Below, in pieces: positions 1 to 9,772 of a stretch of DNA of 64,000 nt. The notes under the pieces were generated by a model, which was given only the letters and a program-made list of their open reading frames with translations, was not told where the DNA came from and searched no databases. The stretch's first letter is position 1. Each line of letters starts with the position of its first letter. The position numbers were made by a program, and so were the translations under genes. Source of the DNA: Streptomonospora litoralis (lineage in GTDB: Bacteria > Actinomycetota > Actinomycetes > Streptosporangiales > Streptosporangiaceae); the NCBI RefSeq assembly GCF_004323735.1, contig NZ_CP036455.1:4645101-4709100 (forward strand), written 5' to 3'.

Positions 1-45
1 CATGCCGGAGTCGTAGGGTTCGATGGACGGGTACAGCGTGCGCAT
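1..45 (-). CDS. pip: Proline iminopeptidase, N-terminal 15 residues only (cut by window edge)
   Basis: The reverse strand reads ATG at 45 and encodes MRTLYPSIEPYDSGM to the window edge. This matches the start of proline iminopeptidases (prolyl aminopeptidases), alpha/beta hydrolases that release N-terminal proline from peptides in the cytoplasm; family members usually begin with a very similar R-x-L-Y-P-x-I-E-P-Y stretch. AAGGA lies about ten bases upstream of the ATG and can act as ribosome binding site. The catalytic triad lies outside the window. The call rests on 15 residues, so the family is likely and the exact enzyme less so. Confidence 0.6.
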   Translation of the reverse strand, partial: MRTLYPSIEPYDSGM

Positions 46-564
46 GGGTGAGGCGTCCTTCGTCGCAGATGTGGCCGGGGCCAATCCTAGAACCGGGCGG
101 AGCGGGCCGGTTCCGCGAACGCGCCGCTGAGCGGGGACGGCGCCGGGAGCCGCGGCAGGCAGGGCGTCGGCCGCCCGTAATTCCCCGGCGCGGCCCGCAC
201 TCGGGGAGCCTCCGGGAACGTTCCTGCACAGGGGGCCTGCGTCCCGGATCGGACGAGCCGAGTCGGCTTGCGATCCCCTCCGGCGCCCCGGCCGACCCGG
301 CATGCGCGGCGCCGCCGGGCGCCGTCGCCGCCGGGGCACCCGACCCGGTGGTGTGACCAGCGTCACATGAAACGGATTCAGTCGGCACGGCGGCGATCCC
401 GTTCCCGCCCACACGGCGCGCCCTTGCGACGGACGCCGGCCATTCCGGGCACCCGGCGGAAGGGGCCACCCGGACGGCGCGCGGTCCGGCGCCGTGCAGG
501 CGCCCCGACCGCGTTAGTGTTTTCAGTGGGTCCGCAGGGGAGACGGAAGAGGGACACAGAGGGC
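46..564. other. 519-bp divergent intergenic region between pip and DAHP synthase
   Basis: No convincing gene is seen. It should hold the promoters of pip (leftward) and of the DAHP synthase gene (rightward). A Crp/GlxR-like palindrome sits at 352-367, and a possible -10 hexamer TAGTGT lies near 512-517, about 50 bases before the DAHP synthase start. Open frames here have atypical Arg/Pro/Gly-rich translations and look spurious. Confidence 0.5.
352..367. promoter_or_regulatory. Crp/GlxR-type palindrome
   Basis: TGTGA at 352-356 and TCACA at 363-367 are separated by six bases, an exact match to the TGTGA-N6-TCACA consensus of cAMP-receptor-type regulators. Actinobacterial GlxR/Crp proteins bind this pattern. 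It lies about 200 bases upstream of the DAHP synthase start and about 300 bases from the pip start, so either gene could be the target. No regulator gene of this kind is in the window. Confidence 0.45.
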
Positions 565-1620
565 ATGCCCAATACCAACGACACTCGCGTCGCCAGCTAC
601 CAGCCGCTGATCGCACCGCAGGACCTTTTGGCCGAGCTCCCGATGGGTCCGGAGCGCGCCGCCCTGGTCGAGGACGCCCGGGCCGAGGTCAAGCGGGTGC
701 TCGACGGGACCGACGACCGCCTGCTGGTCATCGTGGGCCCGTGCTCGGTGCACGACCCCGAGGCCGCGCTGGACTACGCGGAGCGGCTCAAGGCGCTCAC
801 GCCCTCCCTGAGAGAGGACCTGTGCGTGGTGATGCGGGTGTACTTCGAGAAGCCGCGCACCACGCTGGGCTGGAAGGGGCTGATCAACGACCCCGGCCTG
901 GACGAGAGCTACGACGTGCACCGCGGCCTGCGCACCGCCCGCAAGCTGCTGCTGGACATCGGCTCGATCGGCGTCCCCGCGGGCACCGAGTTCCTCGACC
1001 CCATCACTCCGCAGTACATCGCCGACGCCGTCACCTGGGGCGCCATCGGCGCCCGCACCACCGAGAGCCAGGTGCACCGCCAGCTCGGCAGCGGCCTGAG
1101 CATGCCGGTGGGCTTCAAGAACGGCACCGACGGCGACGTGCAGGTGGCCGTGGACGCCTGCGGCGCCTCGGCGGCCTCGCACACCTTCTTCGGCATCGAC
1201 CCCGCCGGCGCGGGATCGGTGGTGGTGACCGCCGGCAACCCGGACTGCCACGTCATCCTGCGAGGCGGGCGCAGCGGCCCCAACTACGACGCGCAGAGCG
1301 TCGGCTCGGCGCTGGGCGTCATCGAGGGATCGGGGCTGCCGCGGCGGCTGATGATCGACGCCAGCCACGCCAACAGCGGCAAGGACCACACCCGCCAGCC
1401 CGCCGTGGCCGAGGCGATCGCCGCGCAGGTGGCCGACGGCCGGCGGGGCATCGTCGGCGTGATGCTGGAGAGCTTCATCGAGGCGGGCGCGCAGCAGCTC
1501 GGCGATCCCGCCGGGCTGGTCTACGGCCGCTCCATCACCGACAAGTGCATGGACTTCTCGACCACCGAGGACGTACTGGCGGGTCTGGCCGAAGCGGTGC
1601 GCAAGCGCCGCTCGGTGTAG
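565..1620 (+). CDS. aroF: 3-deoxy-7-phosphoheptulonate (DAHP) synthase, type I
   Basis: Condenses phosphoenolpyruvate with erythrose 4-phosphate, the first step of the shikimate pathway to aromatic amino acids. The 351-residue length fits AroF/G/H-type enzymes. Visible motifs are GPCSVHD at residues 58-64 with the metal-binding Cys60, EKPRTTLGWKG, TEFLDP, and the C-terminal DASHANSGK with the conserved His. The ATG at 565 is chosen over upstream in-frame codons because GGAAGAGGGA lies just before it and the family homology starts soon after; the upstream extension is low-complexity Arg/Pro sequence. The gene stands alone, facing away from pip. The first enzyme of this pathway is commonly feedback-controlled by aromatic amino acids, but the sequence does not show which. 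Confidence 0.93.
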   Translation: MPNTNDTRVASYQPLIAPQDLLAELPMGPERAALVEDARAEVKRVLDGTDDRLLVIVGPCSVHDPEAALDYAERLKALTPSLREDLCVVMRVYFEKPRTTLGWKGLINDPGLDESYDVHRGLRTARKLLLDIGSIGVPAGTEFLDPITPQYIADAVTWGAIGARTTESQVHRQLGSGLSMPVGFKNGTDGDVQVAVDACGASAASHTFFGIDPAGAGSVVVTAGNPDCHVILRGGRSGPNYDAQSVGSALGVIEGSGLPRRLMIDASHANSGKDHTRQPAVAEAIAAQVADGRRGIVGVMLESFIEAGAQQLGDPAGLVYGRSITDKCMDFSTTEDVLAGLAEAVRKRRSV

Positions 1621-1759
1621 CTCGGCCTTCGAGTAGCCCCGCCTTTGAGTGGGGCCACCGTGCGACGCAGCCGGTCAGCGCGCCGGCCGCCGGGTTTTGC
1701 CCGCCCTTGCCTATCCCGGTCGGGGCCCCGCTGCTAGCCTGGTACCGGTCGCTGACCCC

Positions 1760-1951
1760 GTACGGGAGAGCGTCCGTGCAAGCCGGCACGGGCCGCCGAA
1801 GGAGCAATTCCTCCCCAGTGAACCTCTCAGGCGAGACGGACCGTACGGTCGAGACCACTCTGGAAAGCAGGGGTTCTCCGGAACCCCTCGCCGAAGGTGC
1901 AAGCCGCGCCCGCGCGGCGAAGCTCTCAGGCACCATGACAGAGGGGGAGGA
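1760..1951 (+). ncRNA. Tandem glycine riboswitch (gcvT motif, two aptamers)
   Basis: Two successive copies of the glycine aptamer signature are visible. Aptamer I (about 1760-1849) has GGGAGAG, GCCGAAGGAGCAA and CTCTCAGGC. Aptamer II (about 1850-1951) has GCCGAAGGTGCAA, CTCTCAGGCACCATGACAGA and a G-rich end. Two aptamers in series just before gcvT is the classic arrangement, in which glycine binding switches on glycine cleavage genes. No obvious intrinsic terminator follows the second aptamer, and its G-rich 3' end (GGGGGAGG) is close to a translation start. Control may therefore act on ribosome access; that part is inference. Confidence 0.93.
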
Positions 1952-1995
1952 TGGCAACGCCTGTGACGAAACGACGTCCATCCTCTCGGGAGTGA
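1951..1995 (+). CDS. Possible 14-residue leader peptide after the glycine riboswitch
   Basis: An ATG at 1951 directly follows the purine-rich riboswitch end GGGGGAGG. It opens the frame MATPVTKRRPSSRE and stops with TGA at 1993-1995, two bases before the gcvT ATG. The near-contact with gcvT would allow translational coupling. Against it, the Shine-Dalgarno-like stretch abuts the ATG with almost no spacing, and the peptide has no recognisable sequence. It may simply be untranslated leader. Confidence 0.2.
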   Translation: MATPVTKRRPSSRE

Positions 1996-1997
1996 GC

Positions 1998-3116
1998 ATG
2001 ACTGCGCCGCAGGGACCGGCTCTGCGAACCACACCGCTGCACGACATCCACCAGCGCGCCGGGGCGACCCTGGTCGACTTCGCCGGCTGGGAGATGCCGC
2101 TGCGCTACAGCGGCGAGCGAGCCGAGCACACCGCCGTACGCGAGACCGCCGGCCTGTTCGACCTCTCCCACATGGGCGAGATCCACATCACCGGCCCGCA
2201 GGCCGCCGACCTGCTCGACTACGCCCTGGTGGGCCACCTGTCCAAGGTCACGCCGGGCCGCGCGCGCTACACCATGATCACCGCGGCTGACGGCGGCGTG
2301 CTCGACGACCTCATCGTCTACCGGCTGGCCGACGAGGAGTACCTCGTGGTGGCCAACGCCGCCAACGCCGATTCCGTGCTGACCGCGCTGAGCGAGCGCG
2401 CCCCGGGGTTCGACGCGCTGGTCGAGGACCGCTCCCCCGACTACGCGCTGATCGCCGTCCAGGGCCCGGCGGCCGCCGCCATCCTGGCGCCGCTCACCGA
2501 CGCCGACCTGGACACCATCAAGTACTACGCCGGCTACAACCACGAGGTCGCGGGCCGCCCGGTGCTGCTGGCCCGCACCGGCTACACCGGCGAGGACGGC
2601 TTCGAGATCTTTCTGACCCCCGGCGACGACGCCCCGGCCGTCTGGGACGCGCTGCTGAAGGCCGGCGAGCCGCACGGGCTGATTCCGGCCGGGCTCTCGG
2701 CGCGCGACACGCTGCGCTTGGAGGCCGGGATGCCGCTCTACGGCAACGAACTGGACGCCGAGACCACCCCCTTCGAGGCGAACCTGGGCCGCGTCGTCAA
2801 GCTGGACAAGCCCGGCGACTTCGTCGGCCGCGAGGCGCTGCAGCGCGTCGCCGACACCGGTCCGCACCGCCGCCTGGTGGGCCTTGTGGGCCGCGGCCGC
2901 CGCCCGCTGCGCAAGGACAATACGGTGCTGCTCGACGGCGCGCCGGTCGGGGCGGTGACCAGCGGGGCGCCCTCGCCGACGCTGGACAAGCCCGTCGCCA
3001 TGGCCTACATCGACAGCGGGGCCGACCCGGCCGCCGGCGAGCTGGCCGTCGACGTTCGCGGCCGCCACGAGGCCGTCGACGTCGTCGACCTGCCCTTCTA
3101 CCGTCGGGGTCACTGA
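1998..3116 (+). CDS. gcvT: Glycine cleavage system T protein (aminomethyltransferase)
   Basis: Transfers the aminomethyl carbon from lipoyl H protein to tetrahydrofolate, releasing ammonia. The 372-residue length is normal for GcvT. The N-terminal folate-binding region shows TPLHDIHQRAGATLVDFAGW and LFDLSHMGEI, the middle shows RTGYTGEDGFEIF, and the C-terminal beta-barrel ends in a GAVTSGAPSPTL-type motif. The ATG at 1998 is preceded by GGGAG and lies just after the tandem glycine riboswitch, so expression should respond to glycine. It starts the series gcvT-gcvH-glyA-sdaA. The P protein (gcvP) and L protein are not in the window and must be elsewhere. Confidence 0.96.
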   Translation: MTAPQGPALRTTPLHDIHQRAGATLVDFAGWEMPLRYSGERAEHTAVRETAGLFDLSHMGEIHITGPQAADLLDYALVGHLSKVTPGRARYTMITAADGGVLDDLIVYRLADEEYLVVANAANADSVLTALSERAPGFDALVEDRSPDYALIAVQGPAAAAILAPLTDADLDTIKYYAGYNHEVAGRPVLLARTGYTGEDGFEIFLTPGDDAPAVWDALLKAGEPHGLIPAGLSARDTLRLEAGMPLYGNELDAETTPFEANLGRVVKLDKPGDFVGREALQRVADTGPHRRLVGLVGRGRRPLRKDNTVLLDGAPVGAVTSGAPSPTLDKPVAMAYIDSGADPAAGELAVDVRGRHEAVDVVDLPFYRRGH

Positions 3117-3275
3117 CTCCCGCGGCCGAGACCGCACCCGGGGCGTGCGCCTCCGCAGGCCGAGGCGGCAGAATTCGACGTGGTGGAACCGGTAGCGGTC
3201 CACACGCCGGCCCGGCCCCACGCGCGCCCGGGCGCCGCGCACATCCGGACAACGACGACCTCCTGGAGAGTTGAA

Positions 3276-3656
3276 TTGAGCGTTCCCGCGGAGCTGAACT
3301 ACACGAGCGAGCACGAGTGGGTGGCGATCACCGACGGCGTGGCCACCGTCGGCATCACCGCCTTCGCCGCCGAAGCGCTCGGCGACATCGTCTACGTCGA
3401 GCCGCCGGAGACGGGGAGCAGCCTCACTTCCGGCGACACCTGCGGGGAGGTGGAGTCGACCAAGTCGGTGAGCGACCTCTACGCCCCCGTCAACGGCGAG
3501 GTGGTGGACGTCAACCAGGCCGCCGTGGAGAACCCCGAGCTCATCGGGACCGACCCCTACGGCCAGGGGTGGCTCTTCAAGGTGGAGGTCACCGAGGAAC
3601 CGTCCGAGCTGCTCAGCGCGGAGCAGTACACGCAGTTGACCGAAGGCGAAGGTTAA
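3276..3656 (+). CDS. gcvH: Glycine cleavage system H protein
   Basis: Lipoyl-carrier protein that shuttles the aminomethyl group between the P and T proteins. The 126-residue product begins [15 protein letters not shown] and carries the lipoylation site in [16 protein letters not shown], where the Lys of ESTKSV is modified. The TTG at 3276 is chosen as start because CTGGAGAG lies immediately upstream and the family homology begins a few residues later. A 159-base gap separates it from gcvT, and only four bases separate it from glyA, so at least gcvH and glyA are co-transcribed. Confidence 0.95.
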   Translation: MSVPAELNYTSEHEWVAITDGVATVGITAFAAEALGDIVYVEPPETGSSLTSGDTCGEVESTKSVSDLYAPVNGEVVDVNQAAVENPELIGTDPYGQGWLFKVEVTEEPSELLSAEQYTQLTEGEG

Positions 3657-3660
3657 TCAC

Positions 3661-4932
<1,272 letters not shown>

Positions 4933-5039
4933 GGGGCAGGACCTGCCCTCCTGGTGCGGTCGGGGCGCGTGTCGCGCGTTGCGTCCCGGCCGCACCGAAC
5001 ACCACCATCACGCCTGTGCCCGCAAAGGAGGGCAGGACT

Positions 5040-6449
5040 ATGGCGATCAGCGTCTTCGATCTGTTCACGATCGGAATCGGGCCGTCGAGCTCGCACACCG
5101 TCGGGCCGATGCGGGCCGCCCGCACGTTCGCGACCGGGCTCGCCGAATCCGGGCTGCTGGAGAAAACCGCGACCGTGCGCACCGACCTGTACGGCTCGCT
5201 GGCGCTGACGGGCAAGGGCCACGGCAGCGACCGCGCGGTCATCCTCGGCCTGCTCGGCGAGACGCCGGAGGGCGTCGACATCGACGCCGCGCCGGTGCTG
5301 GTGGAGCGGGTGCGCTCGTCGGGCCGGCTGCTGCTGGCCGGTGAGCGCGAGGTCGGCTTCGACCCGGAGTCGCAACTGGAGTTCCGCCGCAAGGCGACGC
5401 TGCCGGGGCACCCCAACGGGATGCGGTTCAGCGCCTACGACGCCGATGGCACGGAGCTGCGTTCGCGCGTGTACTTCTCGGTGGGCGGCGGGTTCGTCGT
5501 CGACGAGGAGGCGGTGGGCGCCGACCGCATCACCGCCGACGACACCCCGCAGCCCTACCCGTTCTCCACCGCCGCCGAACTGCTGGAGACCTGCCGGGAG
5601 ACCGGCATGTCCATCAGCGCGGTCATGGCGGCCAACGAGCGGGCGTTCGGCCGCACCGACGCCGAGATCCGCGACGGGCTGCTCACGATCTGGCGGGCCA
5701 TGCGCGAGTGCGTCCGCCGCGGCGTGACCACCGAGGGCACCCTGCCGGGCGGGTTGAAGGTCCCGCGGCGCGCCCACCGGCTCTACCGCCAGCTCGGTGG
5801 CCACTGCGAGGACGAGGGCCTGGCCGGACCCGACCACGGCGACCCGGCCGACCCGATGCGCGGCACCGACTGGATCACGCTGTACGCGCTCGCGGTCAAC
5901 GAGGAGAACGCCGCGGGCGGCCGCGTCGTGACCGCACCCACCAACGGCGCGGCGGGAATCATCCCGGCGGTACTGCACTACTACGCCCACTTCACCCAGG
6001 GCGCGAGCGACGAGGGCGCGGTCCGCTTCCTGCTCACCGCGGGGGCGATCGGCATCCTGTACAAGCAGAACGCCTCGATCTCCGGCGCCGAGGTCGGCTG
6101 CCAGGGCGAGGTCGGCTCCGCGTCGTCCATGGCCGCCGCCGGCCTCGCCGAGGCCCTGGGCGCCACGCCCGCGCAGGTGGAGAACGCCGCCGAGATCGCC
6201 ATGGAACACAACCTGGGCCTGACCTGCGACCCCATCGGCGGCCTGGTGCAGGTCCCGTGCATCGAACGCAACGCCCTGGCCGCGGTCAAGTCGATCAGCG
6301 CCGCCCGCATCGCGATGCGCGGCGACGGCAGCCACTTCGTGTCCCTGGACAAGGCCATCCGCACCATGCGCGACACCGGCCGCGACATGATGGACAAGTA
6401 CAAGGAGACCAGCCGCGGCGGGCTCGCGGTGAACGTGATCGAGTGCTGA
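5040..6449 (+). CDS. sdaA: L-serine ammonia-lyase, single-chain iron-sulfur type
   Basis: Deaminates L-serine to pyruvate and ammonia with a [4Fe-4S] cluster. The 469-residue product has the N-terminal domain signature [17 protein letters not shown], typical of fused one-chain enzymes. Cluster-type cysteines appear in [11 protein letters not shown] and [13 protein letters not shown]. The ATG at 5040 follows the strong binding site AAAGGAGGGCAGG; an upstream in-frame ATG at 5016 has no such site. The 107-base gap after glyA and the shared direction suggest that it ends the glycine-responsive unit, giving a path from glycine to serine to pyruvate. Confidence 0.94.
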   Translation: MAISVFDLFTIGIGPSSSHTVGPMRAARTFATGLAESGLLEKTATVRTDLYGSLALTGKGHGSDRAVILGLLGETPEGVDIDAAPVLVERVRSSGRLLLAGEREVGFDPESQLEFRRKATLPGHPNGMRFSAYDADGTELRSRVYFSVGGGFVVDEEAVGADRITADDTPQPYPFSTAAELLETCRETGMSISAVMAANERAFGRTDAEIRDGLLTIWRAMRECVRRGVTTEGTLPGGLKVPRRAHRLYRQLGGHCEDEGLAGPDHGDPADPMRGTDWITLYALAVNEENAAGGRVVTAPTNGAAGIIPAVLHYYAHFTQGASDEGAVRFLLTAGAIGILYKQNASISGAEVGCQGEVGSASSMAAAGLAEALGATPAQVENAAEIAMEHNLGLTCDPIGGLVQVPCIERNALAAVKSISAARIAMRGDGSHFVSLDKAIRTMRDTGRDMMDKYKETSRGGLAVNVIEC

Positions 6450-6490
6450 GGCGCGACGCCTGTTAACAGAAATCGCGCACTGGAATGCGC

Positions 6491-6519
6491 TTGAATCAGC
6501 CGAGTGTGCGCAATAGAGT
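6491..6519 (+). promoter_or_regulatory. Predicted sigma-70-type promoter for the Abi/HsdM/HsdS operon
   Basis: TTGAAT at 6491-6496 and TAGAGT at 6514-6519 are separated by exactly 17 bases. No other good promoter is seen between the sdaA stop and the first gene of the operon. Transcription would begin near 6526 and leave an untranslated leader of about 180 bases before the GTG at 6706. The surrounding sequence is less GC-rich than the flanking housekeeping genes. Confidence 0.5.
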
Positions 6520-6705
6520 GACGGACACATCGGGGAGGGCCTTAAGGCTCGACCGACGGGTAGCGCCAGTTCGGCATGCCCAGACATAGCTGTGCCCCGG
6601 GCGGCATGCTACGCAGAGGCGGACCCGGGGCTTACAGATTTGATGTTACCAGAACACTCACCCCCCGTCCTCTCGCGCCTCGGCCGAGATAGAACGAAGG
6701 TCGCC

Positions 6706-7368
6706 GTGAGCGCTGACGTCCCGCGCTGGATGGTCTCCACGTACTCCTCGCCGCGGCTGGCGCCCTATCTCCAGCACTGCGACGGCGAAGCCGCCCAAGC
6801 GGTGAATCTGTACAACTGGAACGTGATGGTGTCGGCCGCCTTTTACGGACCGCTTCACACGCTGGAGTTGGCTCTGCGCAACGCCGTCCACGACCGCCTG
6901 AGCGCTCACTTCGGACAGGACCACTGGTGGAAAGACGCAACTCTGCACCATCCGATGACGGCCATGGTCGACCAGGCACGCCGACGCTGCCGGGAGCGGT
7001 TGCAGAGGCCCACCACCTCCGACGACGTGGTCACCGAACTCAACTTCGGGTTCTGGGTGGGGCTTCTGGCCCAGAAGTACGACCGGCACCTGTGGGTTCC
7101 CGCTCTCCACAGGGCCTTTCCGCACTTCCGGGCCAAGCGTCGGCAGCTGCATGTGGAGCTGGAAACCCTGCGCCTCCTCCGCAACAGGATCATGCACCAC
7201 GAGCCGATCCACCACCGGCACCTGGCGGCCGACCACGCCACGCTCTACCGAGTCATCTCCTACATCAACCCCGATGCCGCCTCCGGCATCCAGGTTCTCG
7301 ACCGCGTTCCCGAGATACTCCTGACCAAGGAACGAGCATGTCGGGGTGACGTTCCGCCGCAGTACTGA
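6706..7368 (+). CDS. Abi-like HEPN-domain protein (putative RNase toxin)
   Basis: A 220-residue protein resembling the Abi-like (Abi_2) family. Its N-terminal half shows LYNWNVMVSAAFYGPLHTLE and LRNAVHDRL, typical of the family. The C-terminal half carries LRNRIMHHEPIHHRHL, whose R159-x4-H164 fits the HEPN R-x4-6-H motif; HEPN proteins with this motif are usually metal-independent RNases used in phage defence and toxin systems. The GTG at 6706 has CGAAGG eight bases upstream and sits just before the domain; an upstream ATG at 6592 would add an unconserved tail. Only 11 bases separate it from the methyltransferase gene, so the two are co-transcribed. Codon use is less GC-biased than in flanking genes, consistent with horizontal transfer. 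Nuclease activity is inferred. Confidence 0.75.
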   Translation: MSADVPRWMVSTYSSPRLAPYLQHCDGEAAQAVNLYNWNVMVSAAFYGPLHTLELALRNAVHDRLSAHFGQDHWWKDATLHHPMTAMVDQARRRCRERLQRPTTSDDVVTELNFGFWVGLLAQKYDRHLWVPALHRAFPHFRAKRRQLHVELETLRLLRNRIMHHEPIHHRHLAADHATLYRVISYINPDAASGIQVLDRVPEILLTKERACRGDVPPQY

Positions 7369-7379
7369 GGGAGGACTAC

Positions 7380-9026
7380 GTGAACGAACGCGATGTGTCG
7401 CTGATCTCGCGGGCGCAGCTAGCACACTACGCCGAAGTCAGCCGGGCAGCGGTCACCAACTGGCAAAAGCGCAGTTCCGACTTCCCGGAACCCGCCGACG
7501 CGGCGAATGAGCTGTTCGAACTCGGTCAGGTCGCCGACTGGCTGTCGACACGCGCCGTCCCGGCCAACGCCCGCCACCCCCATGAACCGGTCGGGACCAC
7601 GTATGCCGACCGGGTACGGGCCAACGCTGTGAACAGAAGCGCTGCGGAGACGCCGCGCCCCTCGTCAGCCCCGAGCGAGCTGAAGTCGGGGCCGGACGAG
7701 GACGAGACTCAGCGGCGCGTATGGCGATGGCTGGACCTCCTCCGCGGCCACCTCCACGTCTCGGAAACCTGCGAGGTGCTTCTCGCCCTTCTACACATGT
7801 GCGCGATGCACGAGACCGCCTGGCAGAAGCTCGTCCAACAAGCCGGTCGCCCCGCCGATCTGCCCGAAGAAGCCGCCGAAGTACTTTCGCCGCAGACACA
7901 TGCCCTGCTGGCCCGCGTGTCCGCTGCGACTTTCTGCGAACTCACCGGTGAGATCGCACGGCTGGGAGCCGGCGACCAGCGCCGGGAACGGCTTGCCGAT
8001 GCCTTCGACTACACGCTCTCGGCTCAGGCAACGGCCTTGGGGAAGCGTGGCGGAAACTTCCGAACTCCCGATGCCGTTGTGGCTACGGCTTTCGGCCTGC
8101 TCACATTCGAGAACACCGTTCACCACGTACACGACCCCTTCTGTCGACGAGGGGAGTTTCTCGTCGCCGCTCATCGGTGGTTACGGAGCGCAGCGCCCTC
8201 GACCCGCCTCCGGTTCAGCGGTACAAGCCACACTAGCGAGGACGCGAAGCGGAATCTCGAAATCCATGATGTCGACTCCGAAATCCTCGGCGGCCCGATC
8301 TCACCCGGTGTGCTCCCCGACCTGCCGTACGCTGATATCCTCCTGACCAATCCCCCGTTCAATCATCGCCGGCCGTCAGCACCTCCGGATGAACGCGGGC
8401 TGCCCTATGGAATTCCGCCGGAGTCGAACTCGAACTTCGCCTGGCTCCAACATGCCATCGCCATGCTCGCTACCGACGGTCGAGCAGTGGTGGTCATGTC
8501 GCCAAGCGCTGCGTACTCCACCAATACGCGGGAGAATTCGATCCGCGCGTCCATGGTCGAAGACGGCACCGTGGAGGCCGTTGTGGCGCTTCCACGCCAA
8601 CTCTTCACGGAGACAGCTATCGCGGTGAACCTCTGGTTGCTGTGCCCTCCGAGAGGACACTGTTCGGAGGTGCTTCTCGTCGACGCAAGCGAGTTGGGCG
8701 GGATGGTCTCACGCACCCGCCGTTCACTTTCAGCCGAGGATGTCGGCGCGATCCGCACCGCCTACCGCGCCTGGCGCGCGGGCGCATTCGACGAGTCTGC
8801 AAAACCGGGCATCGGCCGCGCCGTGGGAATCGAGGAAATCCGAGAGCGGGAGTACTCCCTCCACCCACCCTCCTACATCCTGGACTCCAGCGGGTCCGCG
8901 GACGCCGAGGCACCGGCACGCTACGCCGAACTCACCCGCAGGCTCTCTGTCCTGGAGGCACGAATCCCTCAGGTCGATGCGAGAACCCGCCACTTGCTCA
9001 AGGAGATAGACGAATGGATGCGCTGA
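7380..9026 (+). CDS. hsdM: Type I-like N6-adenine DNA methyltransferase (HsdM)
   Basis: A 548-residue member of the N6_Mtase family. Residues 1-60 look like an HTH or DNA-binding region (RAQLAHYAEVSRAAVTNWQK). GKRGGNFRTPDAVV near residue 221 is the HsdM-type entry motif. Motif I is an unusual DPFCRRGEFL near 252 in place of DP-x-C-G-x-G-G-F-L. Motif IV is NPPF near 323, which binds the target adenine. The GTG start at 7380 follows GAGGGAGG. The last 13 bases overlap the HsdS gene, so the two should be translated together. No HsdR (DEAD-box nuclease) gene lies nearby, so this is not an ordinary type I restriction system as it stands; it could modify DNA as part of a defence unit with the upstream HEPN protein. 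Confidence 0.85.
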   Translation: MNERDVSLISRAQLAHYAEVSRAAVTNWQKRSSDFPEPADAANELFELGQVADWLSTRAVPANARHPHEPVGTTYADRVRANAVNRSAAETPRPSSAPSELKSGPDEDETQRRVWRWLDLLRGHLHVSETCEVLLALLHMCAMHETAWQKLVQQAGRPADLPEEAAEVLSPQTHALLARVSAATFCELTGEIARLGAGDQRRERLADAFDYTLSAQATALGKRGGNFRTPDAVVATAFGLLTFENTVHHVHDPFCRRGEFLVAAHRWLRSAAPSTRLRFSGTSHTSEDAKRNLEIHDVDSEILGGPISPGVLPDLPYADILLTNPPFNHRRPSAPPDERGLPYGIPPESNSNFAWLQHAIAMLATDGRAVVVMSPSAAYSTNTRENSIRASMVEDGTVEAVVALPRQLFTETAIAVNLWLLCPPRGHCSEVLLVDASELGGMVSRTRRSLSAEDVGAIRTAYRAWRAGAFDESAKPGIGRAVGIEEIREREYSLHPPSYILDSSGSADAEAPARYAELTRRLSVLEARIPQVDARTRHLLKEIDEWMR

Positions 9027-9772
9027 TCGGACAACTGCCCTCCGATTGGCGTGAACAGCCGCTGGGGGAGATATGCAGCATCCAGGCCGGCCCCTCCGGG
9101 GCTGGCATGTCCTCTCGGGCCTTTACCTCCCACGGGACTCCCGTGGTGCGCCCAGGCGACATCTCCAGACGCAGTGTCACCGACACCGGGCTGGCCAGGG
9201 TCGACGACGCCACCGCCGATCACCTGAAGCGCTATCGGCTCAAGTCGGGCGACATCGTCGGAGCGCGGACGGGAACACTCGGCCGCTTCGCTCTCATCAC
9301 CCCCGAGCAGGAGGGTTGGCTATATAACACCCAGATACTCCGGTTGCGTCCCTCGCCCGAGAATGATTCCGCATACCTCGTGCACTACCTCGCATTGCCC
9401 GCGGTGCAGAAGTGGATTGCTCGGCACGCTTCGGGCAGTACAGTTCGGTCGATAACCCAGCGTACGATGCAGACCCTGCCCACGGCAGTACCGTCACTAA
9501 ATATCCAGCAAGCCATCGGACAGGCGCTCTGCGCCCTCGACGATAAGGCACGCCTGCATGCCGAGATCAGCCGGACCACGGACGAACTGCGGGAGACGGT
9601 GGCCCCGATGCTCCTCTCCGGTCGAGTCCCCCCCGGTGAAGCGAGCGACCGGCAGGTGTCCGAGGGGAGCGGCGAACCGATTTCGAGCGAGGAGATGTCG
9701 GCGACGCGCGAATACTGGCTCTGGCACGGATTCGATGAATCGCCTGCGGACGCCGGGTCGATCCCGCAATGA
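9014..9772 (+). CDS. hsdS: HsdS-like DNA specificity subunit, single target-recognition domain, 3' end altered by an IS
   Basis: A 252-residue protein with one target-recognition domain (LPSDWREQPLGEICSIQAG, GDIVGARTGTLGRFALI, YNTQILRLRP) followed by the conserved helix region (LPTAVPSLNIQQAIGQALCALDDKARLH). Classical HsdS subunits have two such units, so this half-sized form would need to dimerise. The ATG at 9014 overlaps the hsdM end. The last 18 residues (WLWHGFDESPADAGSIPQ) come from the left end of an ISL3-family element. Joining 9716 to 11426, which removes the element and one target copy, gives CGC GAA TAC TGA, so the ancestral protein ended at residue 234 (REY). The reading frame stays open, so the protein may still work. 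Confidence 0.85.
   Translation: MDALIGQLPSDWREQPLGEICSIQAGPSGAGMSSRAFTSHGTPVVRPGDISRRSVTDTGLARVDDATADHLKRYRLKSGDIVGARTGTLGRFALITPEQEGWLYNTQILRLRPSPENDSAYLVHYLALPAVQKWIARHASGSTVRSITQRTMQTLPTAVPSLNIQQAIGQALCALDDKARLHAEISRTTDELRETVAPMLLSGRVPPGEASDRQVSEGSGEPISSEEMSATREYWLWHGFDESPADAGSIPQ
9709..9716. repeat. Left 8-bp target-site duplication of the ISL3 element
   Basis: CGAATACT at 9709-9716 recurs exactly at 11418-11425 on the other side of the element. ISL3-family elements usually duplicate 8 bp. The duplicated bases are the last codons of the original hsdS gene plus the T of its stop codon. Confidence 0.93.

Noticed and set aside
741-1997. Extension of gcvT to an upstream start, giving a 791-residue protein
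   Set aside because: The extra part runs out of frame through the DAHP synthase gene and across the glycine riboswitch; homology and GGGAG place the start at 1998.
6706-9772. A complete type I restriction-modification system
   Set aside because: hsdM and hsdS are present but no hsdR-like helicase/nuclease gene is found on either side within the window.
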